Shown here in pieces: positions 6,542 through 12,872 of a stretch of DNA of 21,919 nucleotides. The translations under genes and the position numbers were made by a program. The stretch's first letter is position 1; the number at the start of each line of letters is the position of its first letter. The notes beneath the pieces are model-generated. The model saw only the letters and a program-made list of their open reading frames with translations. It had not been told where the DNA came from and made no database searches. This stretch comes from DASTGO01 sp035719045. GTDB taxonomy: Bacteria; Actinomycetota; Actinomycetes; Actinomycetales; Kineosporiaceae. The stretch lies in the NCBI GenBank assembly GCA_035719045.1, contig DASTGO010000149.1, forward strand, positions 1-21,919. Direction: 5' to 3'.

Positions 6542-7738
6542 CTACTCGTCGATGACGCCGGCGATGAAGTCGGCGGCGTGCCGGGCCCGGGCCAGGCAGT
6601 CGTCCAGATCGTCCCCGCACACGGTGACGTGACCAACCTTTCGCCCCGGTCGGACCGACTTTCCGTACAGATGCACCTTGACCCCCGGATCCCGGGCCAT
6701 CACGTGCAGGAAGGAGCGGTAGAGATCGGGATGTTCACCGCCGAGCACGTTCACCATCACCGACCAGGGCTGACGCGGCCGCGGATCGCCCAGCGGAAGG
6801 TCCAGCACCGCCCGCAGGTGCTGCTCGAACTGGCTGGTGACCGCGCCGTCGATGGTCCAGTGGCCGGTGTTGTGCGGGCGCATCGCCAGCTCGTTGACCA
6901 CGAAGCCCGCGCCGTGCACCGCATCGTCGGCCGCGGTCTGGAACAGCTCGACGGCGAGCACGCCGACCACGGCGAGTTCCCCGGCGATCCGCAGACCGGC
7001 CTGGGTGACCCGGGCGGCCAGTTGCGGATCCAGGTCCGGAGCGGGCGCGACCACCTCCCGGCAGACCCCGTCCACCTGCACCGACTGCGCCACCGGCCAC
7101 GCCGCCGCCTGCCCCATCGCGCTGCGGGCCACCAGCACCGACAGCTCCCGGGTGAACCGGATGTGCTCCTCGGCCAGCAGCCCCGTCCCGGACCCGTCGC
7201 GGCCGCAGCGGGCCAGCCAGTCGGCCGCCTCGGCGGGCGAGCCGACGACGAGCACCCCCTTGCCGTCGTATCCGCCGCGCGGGGTCTTCAGCACCACCGG
7301 CCAGCCGACCTGTCCGGCGAAGGCCACCAGTTCGGCCTCGTCGTGCACCATCGCCCAGCGCGGGCAGGGCACCCCGAGCTCGGTCAGCCGCCGCCGCATG
7401 ACCGCTTTGTCCTGTGCGTGGACCAGGGCCGCGGAGCCCGGCCGGACGGTCAGCCCGTCCGCTTCGAGGTGCTCCAGCAGTCCGGTGGGGACATGCTCGT
7501 GGTCGAAGGTCAGCACGTCGCAGCCCTTGGCGAAGGCCGTGACCGCCGTCTCGTCGCGGTGGTCACCGACCGGGGCCTCGGGCACCACCTGTGCGGCGGA
7601 GTCGTCGGGCCGCTCGACCAGGACCCGCAGCCGGACCCCCAGGGCCACGGCCGCCGGCTGGGTCATTCGGGCGAGCTGGCCACCGCCGACCATCCCGACC
7701 ACGGGGAAACCACCAGGTTCGCACTGCTTCTCGGGCAC
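6542..7738 (-). CDS. purK: 5-(carboxyamino)imidazole ribonucleotide synthase (ATP-grasp)
   Basis: A 398-residue ATP-grasp enzyme that carboxylates AIR to N5-CAIR with ATP and bicarbonate, the step before PurE. Near the N-terminus VGMVGGGQLARMT (14-26) is the family's glycine-rich signature. KTPRGGYDGKG (about 150-160) is the ATP-grasp loop, and NELAMRPHNTGHWTI (about 280-294) carries the metal-binding Glu/Asn and the family's PHNSGHWT-like motif. The GTG at 7738 was chosen because TACCCT lies exactly 6 bases upstream, which predicts a leaderless transcript. The frame stays open to 7822, but those residues are not family-like. It is divergent from gtrA, and the two promoters overlap. Confidence 0.94.
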   Translation of the reverse strand: MPEKQCEPGGFPVVGMVGGGQLARMTQPAAVALGVRLRVLVERPDDSAAQVVPEAPVGDHRDETAVTAFAKGCDVLTFDHEHVPTGLLEHLEADGLTVRPGSAALVHAQDKAVMRRRLTELGVPCPRWAMVHDEAELVAFAGQVGWPVVLKTPRGGYDGKGVLVVGSPAEAADWLARCGRDGSGTGLLAEEHIRFTRELSVLVARSAMGQAAAWPVAQSVQVDGVCREVVAPAPDLDPQLAARVTQAGLRIAGELAVVGVLAVELFQTAADDAVHGAGFVVNELAMRPHNTGHWTIDGAVTSQFEQHLRAVLDLPLGDPRPRQPWSVMVNVLGGEHPDLYRSFLHVMARDPGVKVHLYGKSVRPGRKVGHVTVCGDDLDDCLARARHAADFIAGVIDE

Positions 7739-7744
7739 CCGCGC

Positions 7745-7750
7745 AGGGTA
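7745..7750 (-). promoter_or_regulatory. Putative leaderless -10 box (TACCCT) for purK
   Basis: TACCCT on the minus strand, then exactly six bases, then the purK GTG, the ideal spacing for transcription to begin at the start codon. Confidence 0.5.
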
Positions 7751-7765
7751 CCCAGGAAGAGTGGG

Positions 7766-7771
7766 TACGCT
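7766..7771 (+). promoter_or_regulatory. Putative -10 box (TACGCT) for gtrA
   Basis: TACGCT on the plus strand would start transcription near 7778, giving a leader of about 70 bases. It lies only 15 bases from the purK -10 box on the other strand, so the two promoters are back to back and RNA polymerase probably cannot occupy both. Confidence 0.35.
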
Positions 7772-7848
7772 CGGCGGCTGGCAGAGAGGCCTCATGCAGG
7801 ACGCTGGCGACGGAGCGTGCACCAGTTCGACAGAGTAGGTGACGAAGA

Positions 7849-8559
7849 GTGACGACAGTCCTCAGGGCTGGAGGAAGCGGTGCGAACGTGCCCACCCCCG
7901 ACAGGCCCCGCGGAGCAGCCGACCCGGCCCAGCCCGGTCCCGCCGACGGGATCCGGCTGCAGGATGAACGAGAGGCCCCCGCGGCGGTGGTGACCGGACT
8001 CATCGGCCGGGCACGCGGTGCCGTCGGGGTTCTGTACCGCGAGATGCTCAAGTTCGGGGTCGTGGGTGCCGTCGCCTTCGTCGTCGACATCGGCCTGTTC
8101 AACCTGCTCAGCACGGATCTGTGGCCGTTCGGCAGCAATCCGCCCCTGGACGGTCACGAGAAGATCGCCAAGGTGATCTCCGCCACGATGGCCACCCTGG
8201 TCGCCTGGCTGGGCAACCGGCACTGGAGCTTCCGGCACCGCCGGCAGGCTGCCGCACACCGTGAACTGCTGCTGTTCGCGGTCATGAACGTCGGCGGCAT
8301 GATCATCGCGGTCGCCTGCCTGACGATCTCCCACGATGTGCTGCACTTCACCTCCACGCTGGCGGACAACGTCTCCGGCAACGTCATCGGCATCGGGCTG
8401 GGCACCCTGTTCCGGTTCTGGACCTACCGGAAGTTCGTCTTCACCGAGTTCGTCGACCCGGCCGCACACGGGCTGGCGGTCGCGCCCTCCCCCGTTGCCG
8501 GCGCCGGCCAGGCCCCCACGACAGGCTCGGCCCTGGGCACCGACAGCCCTGCCGCCTGA
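7849..8559 (+). CDS. GtrA-family membrane protein
   Basis: A 236-residue integral membrane protein. GtrA-like proteins are thought to move or help flip polyprenyl-phosphate-linked sugars for cell-surface glycosylation. After a soluble N-terminus (1-63) there are four predicted helices: about 66-87 (FGVVGAVAFVVDIGLFNLL), 107-122, 141-160 and 175-189. The family's basic/aromatic motifs are present: GNRHWSFRHRR (122-132) and FRFWTYRKFVF (188-198). The C-terminal 35 residues are Ala/Pro/Gly-rich. The GTG start has AGGTGA upstream at usable spacing. The stop codon lies inside the first unit of the 14-bp tandem array that follows. In related genomes this gene also sits next to purK, which supports orthology. 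Confidence 0.9.
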   Translation: MTTVLRAGGSGANVPTPDRPRGAADPAQPGPADGIRLQDEREAPAAVVTGLIGRARGAVGVLYREMLKFGVVGAVAFVVDIGLFNLLSTDLWPFGSNPPLDGHEKIAKVISATMATLVAWLGNRHWSFRHRRQAAAHRELLLFAVMNVGGMIIAVACLTISHDVLHFTSTLADNVSGNVIGIGLGTLFRFWTYRKFVFTEFVDPAAHGLAVAPSPVAGAGQAPTTGSALGTDSPAA

Positions 8560-8678
8560 TCCCTGCAGGCCGATCCCCGTCGGCTCATCCGCGTCAGCCG
8601 AGGCCTGTCGGCCGATCCCTGCCGGCTGATTCCTGACGGCCGAAGCCTGGCGGCCGATCCCTGCCGGCTGATCCCCGA
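8553..8678. repeat. Nine-copy 14-bp tandem repeat array
   Basis: Nine consecutive 14-bp units of consensus CGGCYGATCCCTGN fill 126 bp with no change in period. Units 5 (8609-8622) and 8 (8651-8664) are identical; units 4/7 and 6/9 also resemble each other, so there is a 42-bp higher-order period of three units. The array starts 4 bp before the gtrA stop codon and otherwise lies in non-coding DNA between convergent genes. CGGCCG palindromes occur within it. No spacers, so it is not CRISPR. Confidence 0.85.
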
Positions 8679-9048
8679 TGGGGTCCGGCACACCCGGTGT
8701 GCCGCCCCGGCCCCGCGCTCGACGGCCGCGGAGTCCCCTCCACCCCCGGACGCTCCGGCGGGCCGGGACGGCTCCCGATCCGGCCACCGGACCCCGAGCC
8801 CGGCCGGCCGACACCCTGCCCGGCCGGCACCCGGCACCCGGTGACGGGTGCGCTGCCGGCGAGGCATTTCGGTTCAGGCAGGAGCATGTCGGCCCGCGGC
8901 GGCACCCGGCACCCGTCCCGCTACCCAGGTACACAGCCGCGCAGTTGAGTACTGCGACTCATGACCTGCACCCGCGCCGGTCATCCCCGCCCTCGGTCCC
9001 CCGGCGCGTCGGGCAGCGCCGCGCGGCGGCCGCGGTCCGGGCGGCCGA
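8679..9048. other. 370-base non-coding remainder of the gtrA / cyclase gap
   Basis: Very GC-rich DNA between convergent genes. I see no gene with plausible coding character. The only local structure is a short stem-loop (listed separately) and a repeated GGCACCCGGCACCCG-type stretch near 8826 and 8903. The rest has no feature I can support. Confidence 0.5.
8834..8851. terminator. Candidate stem-loop terminator between gtrA and the cyclase gene
   Basis: GCACCCG, GTGA loop, CGGGTGC: a perfect 7-bp stem with a 4-base loop in the convergent gap. It has no T-tract and lies 275 bases after gtrA, so it is weak evidence. Confidence 0.3.
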
Positions 9049-10056
9049 TCAGTCCAGGGTGATCAGCGGGGCATGCGGTCCGGTCCGGGCGATCAGCAGC
9101 GGCTGCACGGTGCCGAACCCCCGGACCTGCCGTCGCCGCTGCGGCACCAGGACGAGGTCCTCGTCACCGGCGAGCCGGGCCGCGGTGGCGGGGTCGGTGA
9201 CCACGGTGCCGGGCTGGGCCAGGGCCGTCAGCCGACTGGCCAGGTTGACCGTCGAGCCGAACACGTCGCCCAGGCTGCGTAGCACCGGCCCGTGCGCGAG
9301 CCCGACCCGGACGTCCGGCAGCACGGAGTCCACCGCCATCTGCTCCGACAGCGACAGCCCGATGATCGCCCCGGCCATCGGGTCCTCGGCGGTGAACAGC
9401 ACCTCGTCGCCGACGGTCTTCACCACCCGGCCGCCCCCAGCCGCCACCACGTCGCAGGCCAGCCCCTCGAACCGCTGCACGAGCCGGATCAGCTCCTGCT
9501 GGGCCAGCCCCTGGGACAGCCGGGTGTAGGAGACCAGGTCCGCAAAGCCGACGGTCAGGTGCGAGGACGCCGCGGTGTCGAGGTCCTGCTCGGTCCCCAG
9601 CCGCGACACCGAGGCGGCCAGCTGCCGGCGCCAGGCGTACACCACCAGCCGCTCCAGGTCGTCGGCGAGCTCCCCGAGGTGGTGCACGGCGACCTCGGGG
9701 GTAGCGGCCCCCGGCTGCTGGCTGAGGTGTTCGGCCAGCGCCTCCACCTGCCAACTCACCAGGCGCTCGGTGGTCTGGCCGAGCGCGCGGGCCAGGGCGA
9801 TCGCGGTCGGCTCGTCGACCAGACCGGCCCGGACCAGGCCGACCATCCGGCTCAGGGCCGCGGCATCGGCGTCGGTGAAGGCGAGATCCTCATCGGTGAC
9901 GTTGGCGAAGCCGAGCGCCCGCCACAGCTTGCGGGCGGACAGCACGGAGACGCCGACCAGCCGTGCCACCTCGCGCCGGCGCAGCCGCCGGGGGCCGCCG
10001 AGCAGCCGCAGCTCCAGCTGGCGGGCGGCAGCGGCGGAGGGACGCAGCGGGCTCAC
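9049..10056 (-). CDS. Class III adenylate/guanylate cyclase with N-terminal regulatory domain
   Basis: A 335-residue soluble protein predicted to make cAMP (or cGMP) from ATP (or GTP). Residues about 25-75 resemble a MerR-like helix-turn-helix (REVARLVGVSVLSARKLWRALGF, then FTDADAAALSRM), as in actinobacterial cyclases with an N-terminal regulatory domain of the Rv1264/Rv2212 type. The catalytic domain starts near 165. Visible active-site residues are metal ligands D173 (in FADLVSYT) and D217 (KTVGDEVLF), adenine-selecting K213 and D264, and transition-state N271 and R275 (GSTVNLASRL). All key residues are present, so it should be active, and the K/D pair favours ATP. Its GTG overlaps the stop of the PH-domain gene (GTGA), so synthesis is coupled to that membrane protein. 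The signal sensed is unknown. Confidence 0.9.
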   Translation of the reverse strand: MSPLRPSAAAARQLELRLLGGPRRLRRREVARLVGVSVLSARKLWRALGFANVTDEDLAFTDADAAALSRMVGLVRAGLVDEPTAIALARALGQTTERLVSWQVEALAEHLSQQPGAATPEVAVHHLGELADDLERLVVYAWRRQLAASVSRLGTEQDLDTAASSHLTVGFADLVSYTRLSQGLAQQELIRLVQRFEGLACDVVAAGGGRVVKTVGDEVLFTAEDPMAGAIIGLSLSEQMAVDSVLPDVRVGLAHGPVLRSLGDVFGSTVNLASRLTALAQPGTVVTDPATAARLAGDEDLVLVPQRRRQVRGFGTVQPLLIARTGPHAPLITLD

Positions 10057-10688
10057 CGGTCACCGGGGGAGACGGCCCCACCGCAGGCTTCACCCGCCGC
10101 CTGGCCGCCGGGCAGCTCGCCGCGGTCGGGCAGCTCGTCCCGGTCGGACAGTTGCGGGTCGACGTCGTCCTCGGGCCGTTCGGCGAGCCCGCGGGCGCTG
10201 GTCCGGGCGTCGTCGGACAGCCGGTACAGGGTGCGCTGCACCTGCTCGATCCGGGGGATGTCGGCCAGCTCGATCTGGCCGTGCTCGCCCGCCGACTCGA
10301 TGACGAGCTTGCCGCAGCCGAGCAGCCGGTCCCAGAAGCCGTGCGCGAAGGAGACGTCGTTCAGCCTGGTCAGCGGCATGTCGTGGCCCTCCCGGGCGAA
10401 CACGCCCTCGCGGATCACCAGCCGCCGGGTGGTCACCGCGTAGACCGTGTTCCACCACACCACGAACGGCCAGACGGTCCAGCGCAGCAGGATGAGCGCG
10501 GCCACCACGACCACCGCCCAGCGCAGCCAGAGCTGGGCGAACCCATCCGGCATCACCCCGACCAGGACCACCGCGACCGGCGTCACGAGCAGCAGGACCA
10601 GCACCGGGCCGAACAGCACCTTCACGTGCGGGCGCAGGGACAGCACCAGGGTCTCGTCATCGGCCAGCAGTCTCGCGGGGAAGCCCAT
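10053..10688 (-). CDS. Bacterial PH-domain (bPH_2) membrane protein
   Basis: A 211-residue protein with two N-terminal transmembrane helices (about 24-45 and 56-76) followed by a bacterial pleckstrin-homology-like domain (about 77-155). The domain shows the family pattern: WWNTVYAVTTRRLVIREGVF, the PLTRLNDVSF block, the glycine-rich GCGKLVIESAGEHGQIEL and the RIEQVQRTLY helix. The last 50 residues are acidic and probably disordered (RPEDDVDPQLSDRDELPD). The molecular role of the family is unknown; it lies next to birA in mycobacteria and related genera. Here it is translationally coupled to a nucleotide cyclase, which suggests a membrane-linked signalling pair (inference). No strong Shine-Dalgarno sequence precedes the ATG at 10688; CATCAT lies 7 bases upstream, so a leaderless start is possible. 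Confidence 0.88.
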   Translation of the reverse strand: MGFPARLLADDETLVLSLRPHVKVLFGPVLVLLLVTPVAVVLVGVMPDGFAQLWLRWAVVVVAALILLRWTVWPFVVWWNTVYAVTTRRLVIREGVFAREGHDMPLTRLNDVSFAHGFWDRLLGCGKLVIESAGEHGQIELADIPRIEQVQRTLYRLSDDARTSARGLAERPEDDVDPQLSDRDELPDRGELPGGQAAGEACGGAVSPGDR

Positions 10689-10883
10689 GCGCCAGATGAT
10701 GCCGCCTGCCGGGCCCCGGGGTCACCCGGCCGGCGGATCACCCCCGCGGCGCGCCAGTAGGACCCCCCGGCCCGGCATGCCTCACCGACCCGGGAGAATC
10801 GGCCCGCGAGGATTCCCGGCAGGTCCGCCGGCGGTGTCACCCGGCCGGTGCCCGCGCCTGCACCGAGGCTGATGAGGAGCGAC

Positions 10884-11720
10884 ATGCAGCACATCCACTC
10901 CGGCAAGGTCCGCGACGTCTACGCCGACGGCGACGACCTGCTGCTGGTGGCCTCCGACCGGGTCTCGGTCTACGACGTGGTGCTGCCGACCCCGATCCCG
11001 GACAAGGGGCGGATCCTCACGGCACTGTCCCTGTGGTGGTTCGAGCAGTTGGCCGACGTGGTGCCCAACCATGTGGTGTCCGCCACCGACGTACCCGCCG
11101 AGTGGGCGGGCCGGGCGATCCGGGTCCGCCGGCTGCGGATGGTCGCGGCCGAGTGCATCGCCCGCGGCTACCTGACCGGCTCGGGACTGAAGGAGTACCA
11201 GGCACACGGCTCGGTCTGCGGGGTCGCCCTGCCCGAAGGCCTGGTCGACGGCTCCCGGCTGCCGGAACCGGTGTTCACCCCGACCACGAAGGCCCCGATC
11301 GGCACCCACGACGAGTCCATCACGTTCGACGAGCTGGTCGCGCAGGAGGGTGAGCCGACGGCGCAGCGGCTGCGGGAGCTGACCCTGGAGGTCTACCGGC
11401 GGGGGGCCGAGATCGCCGCCGAGCGGGGCATCATCATCGCCGACACCAAGCTGGAGTTCGGCTGGGCGGCCGACGGCACCCTGGTGCTGGCCGACGAGGT
11501 GCTCACCCCGGACTCGTCCCGGTTCTGGCCGGCCGACCGGTGGCAGCCGGGCCGTGGCCAGTTCGCCTTCGACAAGCAGTACGTGCGCGACTGGGCGGCG
11601 GGCACCGGCTGGGACAAGAAGCCGCCCGCCCCGCAGATCCCGGACGAGGTGATCGAGGTGACCCGGGCCCGCTACGTCGAGGCCTACCAGCGGATCACCG
11701 GGCTGACCTGGCAGGACTGA
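10884..11720 (+). CDS. purC: Phosphoribosylaminoimidazole-succinocarboxamide (SAICAR) synthase
   Basis: A 278-residue enzyme that joins CAIR and aspartate using ATP, the step right after PurE, in the cytosol. Signature blocks are intact: SGKVRDVY at the N-terminus for ATP binding, SDRVSVYDVVLPTPIPDKG, ECIARGYLTGSGLKEY, IGTHDESITFDEL, ADTKLEFGW and DEVLTPDSSRFWP. The ATG at 10884 was chosen over an in-frame upstream start at 10848 because GAGGAG lies 6 bases upstream and the family begins here. It lies alone, divergent from the PH-domain gene and convergent with birA, about 4.4 kb from purE-purK and not in their operon. Function is certain from motifs. Confidence 0.95.
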   Translation: MQHIHSGKVRDVYADGDDLLLVASDRVSVYDVVLPTPIPDKGRILTALSLWWFEQLADVVPNHVVSATDVPAEWAGRAIRVRRLRMVAAECIARGYLTGSGLKEYQAHGSVCGVALPEGLVDGSRLPEPVFTPTTKAPIGTHDESITFDELVAQEGEPTAQRLRELTLEVYRRGAEIAAERGIIIADTKLEFGWAADGTLVLADEVLTPDSSRFWPADRWQPGRGQFAFDKQYVRDWAAGTGWDKKPPAPQIPDEVIEVTRARYVEAYQRITGLTWQD

Positions 11721-11759
11721 CCCCGCCGGACCGACCCGGCGAGCTGAACCCCGGCGGGG
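11721..11759. terminator. Candidate bidirectional terminator between purC and birA
   Basis: CCCCGCCGG (11721-11729) and CCGGCGGGG (11751-11759) form a perfect 9-bp stem with a 21-base loop in the 43-base gap between the two convergent stop codons. No T-tract is present. Confidence 0.45.
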
Positions 11760-11763
11760 CCGG

Positions 11764-12699
11764 TCAGGCCGCCCCCGCCGGGGGCCGCACGTGCACCACA
11801 TCCCCGGCGGCCAGCGCCCGGACCGTCCCGTCCGGTCCGGCCACCAGCAGCCGCCCGTCGTCGTCGATCCCTTCCGCCCGCCCGGTCAGCGCAGGCCCTA
11901 CCGGCAGCTGGACGGCCACCTGCCGGCCGACCGTCACGCAGGCCTCCCGGTAGGCGGCGGCGAGCCCGCTGCCGCGCGGATCGCCGCCCGCCCCGCGCCA
12001 GGACCGGTACCGGTCGGACAGCGCCCGCAGGTAGGCCCGCAGGACGGTGTCCCGGTCGACCGTGGAGGAGCCGGCCAGCAGCAGCGAGGTCGCGGTGGGC
12101 ACCGGGAGCTCCGCCGCGGCCTGGTTGACGTTGATCCCGGCCCCCACCACCACGGCGGGGCCGCCCGGGGTGGGCACCACCTCGGCGAGGATCCCGCACA
12201 CCTTGCGCAGCCCGTCCGGGTCGATCCCGCCCCGGGGCGCCCGCCCGTCCGCGGGGACCAGCACGTCGTTGGGCCACTTCAGCCGTGCCGGCAGCCCGCA
12301 GACCCGGGTCAGGGCGTCCACCACGGCGACCCCGGCCAGCAGCGGCAGCCAGGACCAGCGCTCCTGGGGGACGAGGTCGGCGTCCACCCAGCCCAGCCCA
12401 GGGGCGGCCGGACGCAGCAGCACCGAGACGGCGATCGAGGACCGCGCCGGCACCTCCCAACTGCGTCCCAGCCGGCCCCGCCCGGACCGCTGGTCGTCGG
12501 TGACCAGGACCAGCCCCTCGCCGGCCCCGGCCCGGGCCTGCTCGGCCAGGTCGGCATTGGTGGATCCGGTGGCGGCCAGCACCACCAACTCCCGCCAGGC
12601 CGGCTGCGGCCCGGCCACCAGGGCGGCCCGCAGCGCTGCGGCGCGCAGCGGGGGGCGGGACAGGTCGCTCCACGGGCGGTCCGGCGAGGTTGTCGGCAC
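11764..12699 (-). CDS. birA: Biotin-[acetyl-CoA-carboxylase] ligase (monofunctional BirA)
   Basis: A 311-residue ligase that activates biotin with ATP and attaches it to the biotin carrier domain of acyl-CoA carboxylases, including the alpha subunit that partners AccD encoded next door. Motifs: GSTNADL (45-51), TDDQRSGRGRLGRSW (67-81), which holds the GRGRxGRxW biotinyl-adenylate loop, LKWPNDVLV (about 140-150) with the catalytic lysine, and VVGAGINVNQ. The C-terminal domain is present (about 265-311). There is no N-terminal DNA-binding domain, so it is a group I enzyme and not a repressor. The GTG at 12699 was chosen over the frame open to 12852 because TAGCCT lies 7 bases upstream (leaderless) and the extension is low-complexity. 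Divergent from accD. Confidence 0.93.
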   Translation of the reverse strand: MPTTSPDRPWSDLSRPPLRAAALRAALVAGPQPAWRELVVLAATGSTNADLAEQARAGAGEGLVLVTDDQRSGRGRLGRSWEVPARSSIAVSVLLRPAAPGLGWVDADLVPQERWSWLPLLAGVAVVDALTRVCGLPARLKWPNDVLVPADGRAPRGGIDPDGLRKVCGILAEVVPTPGGPAVVVGAGINVNQAAAELPVPTATSLLLAGSSTVDRDTVLRAYLRALSDRYRSWRGAGGDPRGSGLAAAYREACVTVGRQVAVQLPVGPALTGRAEGIDDDGRLLVAGPDGTVRALAAGDVVHVRPPAGAA

Positions 12700-12706
12700 A
12701 GCCCGC

Positions 12707-12712
12707 AGGCTA
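12707..12712 (-). promoter_or_regulatory. Putative leaderless -10 box (TAGCCT) for birA
   Basis: TAGCCT on the minus strand followed by seven bases and the birA GTG. The divergent accD box lies about 80 bases away. Confidence 0.45.
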
Positions 12713-12791
12713 CGCGGCCAGGCACCCGGCGGCGTGCGATGGTGTGAGATGCGCCGCTGTCCGGGCCCTCTGGCGGTCCTGCGGCCGCAGC

Positions 12792-12797
12792 TAGGCT
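12792..12797 (+). promoter_or_regulatory. Putative -10 box (TAGGCT) for accD-accE
   Basis: TAGGCT with transcription expected near A12804 gives a leader of about 69 bases. The leader holds two copies of the self-complementary octamer GGTGCACC (12810-12817 and 12843-12850) and a strong AGGAGG (12861-12866) before the ATG. Confidence 0.45.
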
Positions 12798-12872
12798 CCC
12801 GCCACAGAAGGTGCACCCCCGGTGCCGGCGACTGCACGTCGAGGTGCACCACCGACCATCAGGAGGCTCGCG

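Noticed and set aside
8553..8678. CRISPR array
   Set aside because: Units are directly adjacent at 14 bp with no spacers and there are no cas genes.
7792..8934. 380-codon minus-strand frame with a repeated PAGIGRQAS motif
   Set aside because: The peptide repeat is just the 14-bp tandem array read in a frame antisense to gtrA; no start signal or domain supports a gene.
12700..12852. N-terminal extension of birA to 12852, possibly a DNA-binding domain
   Set aside because: The extra residues are low-complexity and lack a helix-turn-helix; the leaderless GTG at 12699 is a better start.
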